Shown here in pieces: positions 9,141-17,511 of a stretch of 64,000 bases of DNA. How positions within the stretch are numbered: position 1 is the first letter of the stretch; the number at the start of each line of letters is the position of its first letter. Origin of the DNA: Methanosarcina siciliae T4/M (GTDB lineage: Archaea; Halobacteriota; Methanosarcinia; Methanosarcinales; Methanosarcinaceae); NCBI RefSeq assembly GCF_000970085.1, contig NZ_CP009506.1, positions 1,116,001-1,180,000 on the forward strand, read 5' to 3'. The notes under the pieces are model-generated. The model was not told the origin of the DNA. It saw only the letters and a program-made list of their open reading frames with translations, and made no database searches. Position numbers and translations under genes: made by a program.

Positions 9141-12002
9141 TTACTTCCTTCTATGCAGGAAAACTGCAAACAGGCCGACGATCCCATAAATCATCTCAAA
9201 GCCCGGCAAACTTGCACTTTCTTTCGGGTCAGCTTCCTGTTCAGCTTCAGGTCCTTTATTACCCTCATTGGTTTCATCAACCGCTCTAGTCTCAGATCCT
9301 AGGTTTGCTCCCGTTTCAGATACTCCCAAAGTACTCTTACTCTCCCCCGTAATCGCAAATGAAGAGAAGCCCGGAGTTTCGGCTGTGAAGTACACGAATT
9401 TCTCATCTTCCCCTGACAAGCTGGCCGGAAGCTGTTCCCATTCATTATCGTTGTACCGGTTCAGGGAGATAGAAGCCTGATCTATCCTCTCGTCCTGTAT
9501 CCAGGTCTTTTCAACCTTGAAACCTATGACAGGGTTTTCGATATTCTTTGAGCTTGTGGTTTCGCCGCTTCCGACCCAGATATTAAAGAACTTGTAGGCT
9601 TCGCCTTCAGGCAGTTCGGAGACAAGTGAAGACCTGTTTTTTAACTGCTCAACGATTGTTGTGGTTTTACCCAGAGTCCTCTTTGCATCAAAGCCAACAT
9701 ACACGACACAGGTTGCATTCTCGTTGAAATCAAACTTTACTTCTTTTCCGTTTGTGATGAAGACCTGGGAAAGTTCCTTTGCTTCAACGTTTTTCGCAGG
9801 TTCGGGAGAGCCACCTCCACCGCCACTGCTGCTCTTGTGGCTGCTTCCTCCACTGGAACTGGTAGCAACCGGCTCTGTGACAACTATATAATCCGTCTTT
9901 GTTACCGTATTGTTACCTTCGGAATTTTCCACAGTTAGACTGACCGTGTAACTACCTGATTCCGTAAAAGTATGTGTTGCGTTCATGGCGTGTTTTGAAT
10001 AGATACCGTCGCCAAAATTCCAGAGCCAGGAACTGGGAGTCGGACCGGTGCTGGCATCAGCAAATAACACAACTAAAGGAGCCGGGCCGGAACTTACATT
10101 CGCAGAGAAATTCACCACCGTCGCGTTTGGGTCTGTGACCGTGATATAATTGTATTTTGTTATGATAGACTTCCCGCCGCGGTTATCCATGTATAGTGTT
10201 ACGGTGTACTTTCCGGGTTTTTCGTAGACATGCGTTGCATAGGGTGTTGCCGATTCGTTGTCATCCACTACATAAGTTTGGACGACTCCATCGCCGAAAT
10301 CCCATTCACGCCAGATAGGATAATTCGGTAACTCGGCATCCAGGTCGTCGACAAATGTCACCGTTAACGGGGCATTTCCGGATGTTACATCGGACGAGAA
10401 ATATGCAGGGATTACAGGTTCGTCCATGACCCCAACGAGTACGTAACCGTATTTGCTTGTTGTATTGCTTCCAGTAGAATTAGTTACGGTTAAGTTGACG
10501 GTATACCCGCCCCTGGCACTGTATACATGTTCCGGATTTTGGGCTGTTGAAGTGCCTCCGTCCCCGAAATCCCAGAGCCAGGAGGTGGGTGACCCTGTGC
10601 TATTGTCGGTAAATGATACGGTTTTATTTATTGGGATCGACTCTCCAAAATCAATGAGATCATTTACTTCCGGAGAAAAGAAGTCAGCTACCGGGGCCTG
10701 TCGAGAAGTGACAGTAATATAATTTACTTTATTCACCGTATTACTGCCTGCAGCGTTGGTTAATGTCAAACTGACGTCGTAAGTTCCGGGATTCGTAAAT
10801 GTGTGTTTAGCCGTTTGGGCATGCTTTGAGGTTATCCCGTCCCCGAAGTCCCAGAGCCAGGATGTTGGAGTTCCGCCACTGCCGGTATCAGTAAACAACA
10901 CAACCAGAGGAGCAGTTCCGGAAGTCACGTTGGCTGTGAAGTCGGGAGCAGGTAATACTGAATTATACCTGGCTGTGAGTGGCAGATAGTCACAGTTCTT
11001 TTCAGATATTGCATAAGCCGAATCTGCAATACCATCTCCGTTTGCATCATTAGCAGTCTGAGAGAACCCGGTTCCATCCGGCTTTGCCCAATAATTACCT
11101 CCAAGATATGATCCGCCAATGATGTTTGTACCCTCAGTGAGGGAGGTGTTCCAGGTATATGCGTCTTCATAGTCTCCAAACTTTACATTCACCGTGTTGT
11201 TGAAATAATTATTACAGGCCCCTTTAGCTTCTAAATAACCAAGCACTTTAAGCCCGCAGTCTGAGCAGTACGTTATTTTATTTCCAATTAAACTTGCACC
11301 ACCGGTTTCTCCGGCTACTACTCCTACACCACAGTTTGTGATTTCGTTGTTTTCGAGATCATAGGATAAGCCAGAAACATGTATTCCGACATCACAGTTG
11401 TTTATTTTGTTACTACTAATAGGCGGTACAGATCTTTCATCATAAACATAAATTCCTGTAGTACAATTTGAAATATCATTATCTGTTATTTCATTGTAAT
11501 CCCCACAACATGCCACGTCTATACCGGTACCACCGGTGATTTTGTTTCCGGATATAATAATACCGGAACTCTCAGATCCTACTTCAATACCACCATTTTC
11601 AATAACGTTGTTTGTTATCTGACTCATATTGTTCAGATAATACTCACTATTACCTAACATTGCGTTATTAACGTAAACACTACCATCTATATCAAAGCCG
11701 GTTAGTGTTATCCCGACATTGCTTAGAATGATAGTTGCCTTTGTGCTGTCTGCCGGTTGAATAAACACGTTATTTGTTTCCGGTTTAATTGTTAACCTTG
11801 TTTTTGAAACGTTTATGTTTTCAACATAAGTTCCAGGTTTTATTATTATTACATCTCCGGCTTCTGCATCATCTAAAGCTTCTTGTATTGTAGAACTTGA
11901 TCCACTTCCGTTGCCCACTATAATATCTCTTGCCGATACTGTGGATGGTACTCCAATCAGGAATATCAAAGTAAAAACTATGAATAGAGTTTTACTCTTC
12001 AC
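9141..12002 (-). CDS. PGF-CTERM surface protein: beta-helix plus four PKD domains
   Basis: 953 residues, exported. Residues 1-24 are a Sec signal peptide (hydrophobic core LFIVFTLIFLIGVPSTVSA). Residues 30-345 form a NosD-like right-handed beta-helix of PbH1 repeats, beginning with TIQEALDDAEAGDVIII and rich in NNxI steps. Four PKD domains follow at about 350-435, 440-530, 535-630 and 635-715, each with a WLWDFGDG-like core. A Ser/Gly linker (about 720-745) leads into a PGF-pre-PGF domain (about 745-890). The C-terminus has SLPGFEMIYGIVGLFAVFL and a basic tail HRRK, the PGF-CTERM signal that archaeosortase A is known to process and lipidate. It is therefore a surface-anchored protein, possibly adhesive. 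It is convergent with the SIR2-TPR gene and has a long AT-rich upstream region. Confidence 0.9.
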   Translation of the reverse strand: MKSKTLFIVFTLIFLIGVPSTVSARDIIVGNGSGSSSTIQEALDDAEAGDVIIIKPGTYVENINVSKTRLTIKPETNNVFIQPADSTKATIILSNVGITLTGFDIDGSVYVNNAMLGNSEYYLNNMSQITNNVIENGGIEVGSESSGIIISGNKITGGTGIDVACCGDYNEITDNDISNCTTGIYVYDERSVPPISSNKINNCDVGIHVSGLSYDLENNEITNCGVGVVAGETGGASLIGNKITYCSDCGLKVLGYLEAKGACNNYFNNTVNVKFGDYEDAYTWNTSLTEGTNIIGGSYLGGNYWAKPDGTGFSQTANDANGDGIADSAYAISEKNCDYLPLTARYNSVLPAPDFTANVTSGTAPLVVLFTDTGSGGTPTSWLWDFGDGITSKHAQTAKHTFTNPGTYDVSLTLTNAAGSNTVNKVNYITVTSRQAPVADFFSPEVNDLIDFGESIPINKTVSFTDNSTGSPTSWLWDFGDGGTSTAQNPEHVYSARGGYTVNLTVTNSTGSNTTSKYGYVLVGVMDEPVIPAYFSSDVTSGNAPLTVTFVDDLDAELPNYPIWREWDFGDGVVQTYVVDDNESATPYATHVYEKPGKYTVTLYMDNRGGKSIITKYNYITVTDPNATVVNFSANVSSGPAPLVVLFADASTGPTPSSWLWNFGDGIYSKHAMNATHTFTESGSYTVSLTVENSEGNNTVTKTDYIVVTEPVATSSSGGSSHKSSSGGGGGSPEPAKNVEAKELSQVFITNGKEVKFDFNENATCVVYVGFDAKRTLGKTTTIVEQLKNRSSLVSELPEGEAYKFFNIWVGSGETTSSKNIENPVIGFKVEKTWIQDERIDQASISLNRYNDNEWEQLPASLSGEDEKFVYFTAETPGFSSFAITGESKSTLGVSETGANLGSETRAVDETNEGNKGPEAEQEADPKESASLPGFEMIYGIVGLFAVFLHRRK

Positions 12003-12330
12003 TTTATTTCCCCCACGTAGACTCTATTTCTCAAAGGTAGAGTAATATATCCTATACTACTGTTTCACTTACCCACTCAGTTAGATAATTTAAAATTAAT
12101 AATAGTACATTTCTTAAAATGTGAATTATATTATCATTAATTACACATCTTATAAATAACTAAACTATACCCCCAATATATAACTACAAGCAAATTTCTT
12201 TCTGACTTTTGCTACTTGTGAACTTAAATTCAAACCGGAGATTTATAAATAAAATCGAGACTAGTTATACACATACAAGACGATTTTATAAAAAAGATCA
12301 TTTCCTTTGAGAACTGTTTTAAATAGAAGT

Positions 12331-12374
12331 CATCAAAAGTGGACATTAAAATCATCAAAAGTGGACATTAAAAA
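12331..12374 (+). repeat. 22-bp tandem repeat, two copies
   Basis: Two adjoining copies of CATCAAAAGTGGACATTAAA plus two bases (12331-12352, 12353-12374), just outside the PHP-gene fragment. Confidence 0.8.
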
Positions 12375-12419
12375 ATGGTTAGACTCCCCCGGATTCCTGC
12401 CCGGAAACTTTATTTTCAA

Positions 12420-12592
12420 GATGTTTATAGTTAAGACAATCTCTGCTACCTTCTTTTTAGACGCTTCAAACGCATCTTTCACCCTTGATTCGGTAAACCC
12501 GACCCCCATTGCAATTTAAAGGGCGTTCTCGCCGTTGATCAAGTTCTTGGGAGCAGGGGTGTCCGTGTTCACCACAAGAGTTGCTCCGAATT
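12420..12592 (-). pseudogene. Decayed 3' end of the PHP phosphoesterase gene
   Basis: About 170 bp closely resembles the last 55 codons of the intact PHP gene (23372-23540), in the same orientation. Translated on the minus strand it gives FGATLVVNTDTPAPKNLI, against FGATLVVNTDTHAPEDLI in the intact protein, then a TAA where the intact gene has Lys (ALKIAMG), then IAMGVGFTESRVKDAFEASK. The nonsense codon and lack of a 5' part show it is a relic. With the intact gene it brackets the whole restriction-modification operon. Confidence 0.88.
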
Positions 12593-12644
12593 TTGATAGG
12601 TATAAAGGAACAAATTTATTACTTTTGACTGTGATCGTTGGATG

Positions 12645-12668
12645 GTTACTATAATAGTTACTATAATA
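12645..12668 (+). repeat. 12-bp tandem repeat, two copies
   Basis: GTTACTATAATA occurs twice without a gap at the edge of the PHP-gene relic. Confidence 0.7.
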
Positions 12669-12857
12669 AGAAGATGAAACTGCATGAACCAAAACGGAAA
12701 ACACATTTCAGCCCGCAAGAGGGACTCCGAAGGCAGGAAACTTAATACCGGCGTTGTCCCGAACTACCTGAAATTCGTGAACACATATTCAATCTGGAAA
12801 GGTTCTATTTCCTGTTCAGCCGATCGTCCCTGAGCAAATATTCATTGGTGGTATGAA

Positions 12858-15254
12858 ATGGCTCTTAAAAAATCCGAACTTTACTCTTCTCTCTGGTCCA
12901 GCTGCGATGAACTTCGCGGCGGAATGGATGCCAGCCAGTACAAGGACTATGTACTCTCCTTATTGTTTATCAAATATATCAGCGACAAGTACGCTGACTC
13001 TCCTTTTGCGCCTATTATCGTCCCGCAGGGTGCAAGCTTCAGGGATATGGTTGCACTCAAAGGCAAACCGGATATTGGCGATCAGATCAACAAGAAGATA
13101 ATCGCTCCTCTGGTGAATGCAAACAAACTGTCCGATATGCCGGACTTCAATGACGCTAACAAGCTCGGCAGTGGTAAAGAACAGGTGGACAGGCTTACCA
13201 ACCTCATTGCCATTTTCGAGAATCCTGCCCTTGATTTCTCAAAGAACCGCGCCGACGATGATGACATCCTGGGCGATGCTTACGAGTACCTGATGCGCCA
13301 CTTCGCAACTGAGAGTGGAAAAAGCAAAGGCCAGTTCTATACACCTGCCGAAGTCAGCCGGATTATAGCACGGATACTCGGAATTCGTTATGCCAGCACA
13401 ACAAGTTCCACAACAGCCTACGATCCTACATGCGGCTCCGGTTCTCTGCTTTTGAAGGTTGCAGAAGAAGCAAGGACCAAGATAACCCTGTACGGCCAGG
13501 AAAAAGATGCGACCACATCCGGTCTCGCCCGCATGAACATGATCCTGCACAACAACCCTGAAGCTCTTATCGTGCAGGGGAATACTCTTACAGACCCCAA
13601 GTTCAAGGAAGGGGAAACACTCAAGACTTTTGATTACGTCGTTGCCAATCCTCCTTTCAGTGACAAGCGATGGAGTACCGGTCTCGATCCGCTTCACGAT
13701 CCTTACGACCGCTTTAAGCCCTTTGGGGTTCCACCTGCCAAGCAGGGAGATTATGCTTATCTGCTGCATATTGTTCGATCTCTGAAGAGCACGGGCAAAG
13801 GGGCCTGTATCCTGCCACACGGTGTGCTGTTCCGTGGGAACTCCGAAGCCGAGATCCGCCGTGCCCTCGTACGCAAAGGCTACATTAAGGGAATCATCGG
13901 TCTCCCAGCCAACCTTTTCTATGGGACCGGTATCCCAGCATGTATTATTGTTATTGATAAGGAAGAAGCTCAAAACCGCAAAGGCATTTTCATGATCGAT
14001 GCCAGCGCGGGTTTCATGAAAGACGGCCCCAAGAACCGTCTCCGGGCTCAGGATATCCACAAGATCGTGGACGTTTTCACAAAGCAGGCTGAGGTCCAGA
14101 AGTACTCGCGGATGGTCAGTTTTGAGGAGATAGAGAAGAACGAATTCAACCTCAACCTCCCACGCTACATCGACAGCCAGCAGGCTGAAGACCTTCAGGA
14201 CATCGAAGGACACCTGCATGGAGGAATCCCGTGTGCGGATATTGATGCTCTTGAACGTTACTGGAAGGTCTGTCCTCAGCTCAGGAAGGCGCTGTTCACT
14301 GAGATTCGGCCCGGCTATCTGGAACTTGCCGTTGACAAGGCCGCTATCAAATCCGCTATTTACGAGCACCCCGAGTTTGCAGCTTTTACCGCCGGCATGA
14401 ATGCACATTTCGCTGCCTGGCGTGCGACTACTTCTGCTATGCTCCGGCAATTGGAACCCGGCTGCCCCCCGAAGGAAATCATAGCCGGGCTTTCCGAAAA
14501 CCTGCTCGCCCATTATGCAGATAAGCCACTCATCAACCAGTACGATATTTATCAGCACCTGATGGACTACTGGACTGAAACGATGCAGGACGACTGCTAC
14601 CTCGTTTCTGACGAAGGGTGGAAGGCTGAGACCTACCGCATTATCGAGAAAGACAAGAAGGGAAAGGAGAAAGATAAGGGCTGGACCTGCGACCTCGTAC
14701 CAAAACAGCTTATCGTTGCCCACTATTTCTCAAAAGAGCAGGAGGATCTGAATAAACTTGCTGCTGAGCTGGAGAGCGTCGCTGCAAGCATGACCGAGCT
14801 TGAAGAGGAACAGGGCGGTGAAGAAGGCGCTTTTTCTGAACTTGAGAAGGTGAATAAAGCTAATGTCAGCTCCCGCCTGAAGGATATAAGAGGGGACATG
14901 GAAGCAAAGGAAGAAGCTTCCATCCTAAACGACTGGCTGAAACTTGCCAATCAGGAAGCCAATCTCAAGAAACGCATCAAGGAAGCAGAGGCTTTACTTG
15001 ATTCAAAAGTATATTATCACTACCCCAAGCTCACTGAAGATGATATCAAAACGCTGGTTGTGGAAGACAAATGGCTTTCTTCGCTTGATACAGCCATCCG
15101 GGGCGAGACGGACCGGATCAGCCAGTCTCTTACCCAGCGTGTGAAAGAGCTTGCCGAGCGCTACGAGACCCCGATGCCACAGCTGACCGACCGCACGGCC
15201 GAGCTGGAAGCAAAAGTGAACCGGCACCTGGAGAGGATGGGGTTCAAATTATGA
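12858..15254 (+). CDS. hsdM: Type I restriction-modification DNA methylase subunit
   Basis: N6-adenine methylase subunit of a type I system, 798 residues. The N-terminal HsdM helical domain (about 8-135) precedes the SAM-binding motif YDPTCGSGSLLLK (188-200) and the catalytic NPPF (264-267). The protein is longer than the usual 500-550: after about 480 it carries an extra 300 residues rich in charged coiled coil (around 640-760), a form seen in some archaeal and bacterial loci. The start at 12858 (MALKKSELYSSLW) aligns with normal HsdM N-termini. It opens an operon of overlapping genes, and its stop overlaps the next ATG (ATGA at 15251-15254). Confidence 0.93.
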   Translation: MALKKSELYSSLWSSCDELRGGMDASQYKDYVLSLLFIKYISDKYADSPFAPIIVPQGASFRDMVALKGKPDIGDQINKKIIAPLVNANKLSDMPDFNDANKLGSGKEQVDRLTNLIAIFENPALDFSKNRADDDDILGDAYEYLMRHFATESGKSKGQFYTPAEVSRIIARILGIRYASTTSSTTAYDPTCGSGSLLLKVAEEARTKITLYGQEKDATTSGLARMNMILHNNPEALIVQGNTLTDPKFKEGETLKTFDYVVANPPFSDKRWSTGLDPLHDPYDRFKPFGVPPAKQGDYAYLLHIVRSLKSTGKGACILPHGVLFRGNSEAEIRRALVRKGYIKGIIGLPANLFYGTGIPACIIVIDKEEAQNRKGIFMIDASAGFMKDGPKNRLRAQDIHKIVDVFTKQAEVQKYSRMVSFEEIEKNEFNLNLPRYIDSQQAEDLQDIEGHLHGGIPCADIDALERYWKVCPQLRKALFTEIRPGYLELAVDKAAIKSAIYEHPEFAAFTAGMNAHFAAWRATTSAMLRQLEPGCPPKEIIAGLSENLLAHYADKPLINQYDIYQHLMDYWTETMQDDCYLVSDEGWKAETYRIIEKDKKGKEKDKGWTCDLVPKQLIVAHYFSKEQEDLNKLAAELESVAASMTELEEEQGGEEGAFSELEKVNKANVSSRLKDIRGDMEAKEEASILNDWLKLANQEANLKKRIKEAEALLDSKVYYHYPKLTEDDIKTLVVEDKWLSSLDTAIRGETDRISQSLTQRVKELAERYETPMPQLTDRTAELEAKVNRHLERMGFKL

Positions 15255-15364
15255 ACGCCGGGAACAATTACGGTTTTCAACAGCTTGTCGATCTCTGCAC
15301 GCAGACGCATCAGGAGATTTCGCAGACAATGTCTGCGGAATTTGGGATGTGGATCAAACTATGA
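15251..15364 (+). CDS. Tiny ORF after hsdM, probable truncated relic
   Basis: A 37-codon frame whose ATG overlaps the hsdM stop (ATGA). The stretch QQLVDLCTQTHQEISQ resembles, from memory, the N-terminus of DUF1016 (YhcG-type PDDEXK) proteins, which often sit in type I loci. The frame then stops, so a full domain is absent. Translational coupling to hsdM suggests descent from a real operon gene that was cut down by deletion. The DUF1016 link is weak. Confidence 0.35.
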   Translation: MNAGNNYGFQQLVDLCTQTHQEISQTMSAEFGMWIKL

Positions 15365-15400
15365 GCAGGAACAGGAGACTCCAGAAGAAGGGTAACAGTC

Positions 15401-16255
15401 ATGAAAAAGTCCAAAATTAACAGCATTGAAGTCCGGGGGACTGCTATATCTGTTATTTCCCACGATGATGCGGACTACATTTGCCTGACAGACATTGCCA
15501 GGTACAGGAACCCTGAAAATACCGATGACATCGTCCGCAACTGGCTCCGAAACCGAAACACTGTGGAATTTCTGGGTATATGGGAACAGCTCAATAACCC
15601 GGATTTTAAACCCGTCGAATTCGACGGGTTTAGAATGCAGGCAGGTTTGAACAGCTTTACCCTGTCCCCCAAGCAGTGGACCGAAAAGACAGGAGCGATC
15701 GGGATCATTTCAAAATCCGGACGCTACGGCGGTGGCACTTACGCCCACAAGGACATTGCATTCGAGTTTGCTTCCTGGGTATCCGTCGAGTTCAAGCTCT
15801 ACCTCATCAAGGAGTTCCAGCGCCTCAAAGAAGACGAAAACCGCCGTCTATCGCTTGCATGGGACCTCAACCGCACCCTCTCCAGACTCAATTACCATAT
15901 TCATACAGACGCCATCAAGGAACACCTCATCCCTCCGGAAATCACGCCCGTCCAGGCCAGGATTACCTGCGCTAATGAAGCTGATGTGCTGAATGTGGCC
16001 CTTTTCGGTAAAACCGCGAAGCAGTGGCGCGATTCCAACCCCAAACTCGAAGGCAATATGCGCGACCATGCCACAGTTGAGCAGCTGCTCGTGCTTGCCA
16101 ACATCGAGAGCATGAATGCCGAGTTTATCCACATGGGAGTGGAACAGGGAGAACGCCTCAAACGTCTCAACAAGATAGCTATCCGCCAGATGCAGACGCT
16201 TACCAACCGTTTTGAAACCGCCCGCCTTCCTACAGGCAAGGAGGAAAAGAAATGA
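15401..16255 (+). CDS. KilA-N domain protein in RM operon
   Basis: 284 residues, soluble. The N-terminal part (about 8-125) is a KilA-N DNA-binding domain: DDADYICLTDIARY, IVRNWLRNRNTVEFLGIWE, NPDFKPVEFDGF and YAHKDIAFEFASWVS are the usual conserved blocks. KilA-N domains are found in phage and host regulators. The C-terminal half is helical and unassigned (about 200-250 has VLNVALFGKTAKQWR). It lies 146 bp after hsdM and its stop overlaps the hsdS ATG (16252-16255), so it is a fixed member of the operon. A regulatory or anti-phage sensing role is possible. A relic of a second copy sits at 2023-2100. Confidence 0.82.
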   Translation: MKKSKINSIEVRGTAISVISHDDADYICLTDIARYRNPENTDDIVRNWLRNRNTVEFLGIWEQLNNPDFKPVEFDGFRMQAGLNSFTLSPKQWTEKTGAIGIISKSGRYGGGTYAHKDIAFEFASWVSVEFKLYLIKEFQRLKEDENRRLSLAWDLNRTLSRLNYHIHTDAIKEHLIPPEITPVQARITCANEADVLNVALFGKTAKQWRDSNPKLEGNMRDHATVEQLLVLANIESMNAEFIHMGVEQGERLKRLNKIAIRQMQTLTNRFETARLPTGKEEKK

Positions 16256-17511
16256 AGGCGGAGTGCAGCGCCGGTGACATTCCAACTGGCTACAAACAGA
16301 CCGAGGTGGGGGTGATACCGGAGGATTGGGATGTAAAAAAGCTGGAAGAAGTAGTAGATATTGACGCAGACAATCTGAGCGCAGGAACACCAGTAGATTA
16401 TGCGTTCAACTATATTTCACTCGAAGATGTTGATGAAGGAGTGTTACGCAGTTATTCGAGTCAGATATTCGGTTCTGCACCATCAAGAGCCCGTCGAAGA
16501 TTGCGTTATGGAGATGTTTTGGTTTCTACTGTCCGTCCAAACCTAAAATCTCATCTTTTGTTTAAGCAACGTCAAGGAGAATGGATTTGCTCCACAGGCT
16601 TTTCAGTTGTTCGATGTAAGAATTCGAGTGCAGTGCCCAGCTACATCTTTGCACACCTGTTTGCTACAACAATTCCAAAACAAATTGAGTCTCTACTTAC
16701 GGGTTCCAACTACCCAGCAATCAATGGAAAAGACGTAAAAGCGCTGCTCATCCCGCTTCCGCCCACTATCACCGAACAAAAAACCATCGCCGAAGCGCTC
16801 TCCGATACGGATGCCCTCATCGAATCCCTGGAGCAGCTTATAGCCAAGAAACGCCAGATCAAACAGGGCGCCATGCAGGAATTGCTCTCTCCGAAGCAAG
16901 GCGATAAAATACGATTCTTAAAGGAAGTATCTTCATTGAAGGGAAGAATTGGTTGGCAGGGATTGAAACAAACAGAGTTCACCATCAACGAAGAAGAACC
17001 TTTCTTGATAACAGGTATGAATTTCAAAGACGGTGCTATTCGGTGGAACGAGGTATATCACATATCTGAAGAGCGCTATGAAATGGCAAGTGACATTCAA
17101 TTAAGACCTGCTGATGTGCTGATGACTAAAGATGGCACAATTGGCAAAGTTCTTTATATTGATACAATTCCCTACCCTGGAAAAGCTTCACTTAACAGTC
17201 ATTTGCTTCTCTTCCGCCCAATAAAATGGAGCTACTATCCAAAGTACTTGTATTACCAGCTGTGCTCTCAGCGATTCAAAAACTTCGTAGAGGAAAGTAA
17301 GTCAGGAACTACCTTTTTTGGACTATCACAAGCAGCCGTGGGAAATTACCCAGTTCTACTACCACCGATGGAAGAACAAGTGAATATCGCCACCATCCTT
17401 TTCGATATGGATTCAGAAATCACCGTGCTGGAAGAAAAACTTGCCAAAGCCCGCCAGATAAAGCAGGGTATGATGCAGGAACTGCTTACAGGGAGGATTA
17501 GATTAGTATGA
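16252..17511 (+). CDS. hsdS: Type I restriction-modification specificity subunit
   Basis: 419 residues with the two-repeat structure of HsdS: an N-terminal target recognition domain (about 15-180), a conserved helical spacer ending KKRQIKQGAMQELLS, a second recognition domain (about 225-370), and a matching C-terminal spacer ending KARQIKQGMMQELLTGRI. PEDWDVKKLEEV at the N-terminus and the two LPP-xxEQ motifs (LPPTITEQKTIA, LPPMEEQVNIA) are typical. It gives DNA sequence specificity to the HsdM/HsdR complex; the target cannot be read from sequence alone. It overlaps the genes on both sides by four bases. Confidence 0.92.
   Translation: MKAECSAGDIPTGYKQTEVGVIPEDWDVKKLEEVVDIDADNLSAGTPVDYAFNYISLEDVDEGVLRSYSSQIFGSAPSRARRRLRYGDVLVSTVRPNLKSHLLFKQRQGEWICSTGFSVVRCKNSSAVPSYIFAHLFATTIPKQIESLLTGSNYPAINGKDVKALLIPLPPTITEQKTIAEALSDTDALIESLEQLIAKKRQIKQGAMQELLSPKQGDKIRFLKEVSSLKGRIGWQGLKQTEFTINEEEPFLITGMNFKDGAIRWNEVYHISEERYEMASDIQLRPADVLMTKDGTIGKVLYIDTIPYPGKASLNSHLLLFRPIKWSYYPKYLYYQLCSQRFKNFVEESKSGTTFFGLSQAAVGNYPVLLPPMEEQVNIATILFDMDSEITVLEEKLAKARQIKQGMMQELLTGRIRLV

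Larger units (their letters stand above)
12003..12857. other. Intergenic, 855 bp, left junction of the RM island
   Basis: Starts as AT-rich upstream region of the surface protein gene (12003-12300), then holds a 22-bp tandem repeat, a decayed 3' fragment of the PHP gene and a 12-bp tandem repeat. A 51-codon frame from ATG 12684 to about 12837 has no recognisable content and no convincing ribosome site. The hsdM start follows. Confidence 0.6.

Noticed and set aside
12684..12839. 51-codon frame just before hsdM as a small operon gene
   Set aside because: No ribosome site, no recognisable content and it lies at a decayed junction.
13239..14723. 494-codon open frame antisense to hsdM
   Set aside because: It is the complement of a clear hsdM gene; codon bias of GC-rich coding DNA keeps the antisense frame open. 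No domain or ribosome site.
15611..15628. Perfect 18-bp palindrome CCCGTCGAATTCGACGGG
   Set aside because: It lies inside the KilA-N coding region and encodes the conserved PVEFDG; the symmetry follows from the codons. An operator role cannot be excluded but is not needed.
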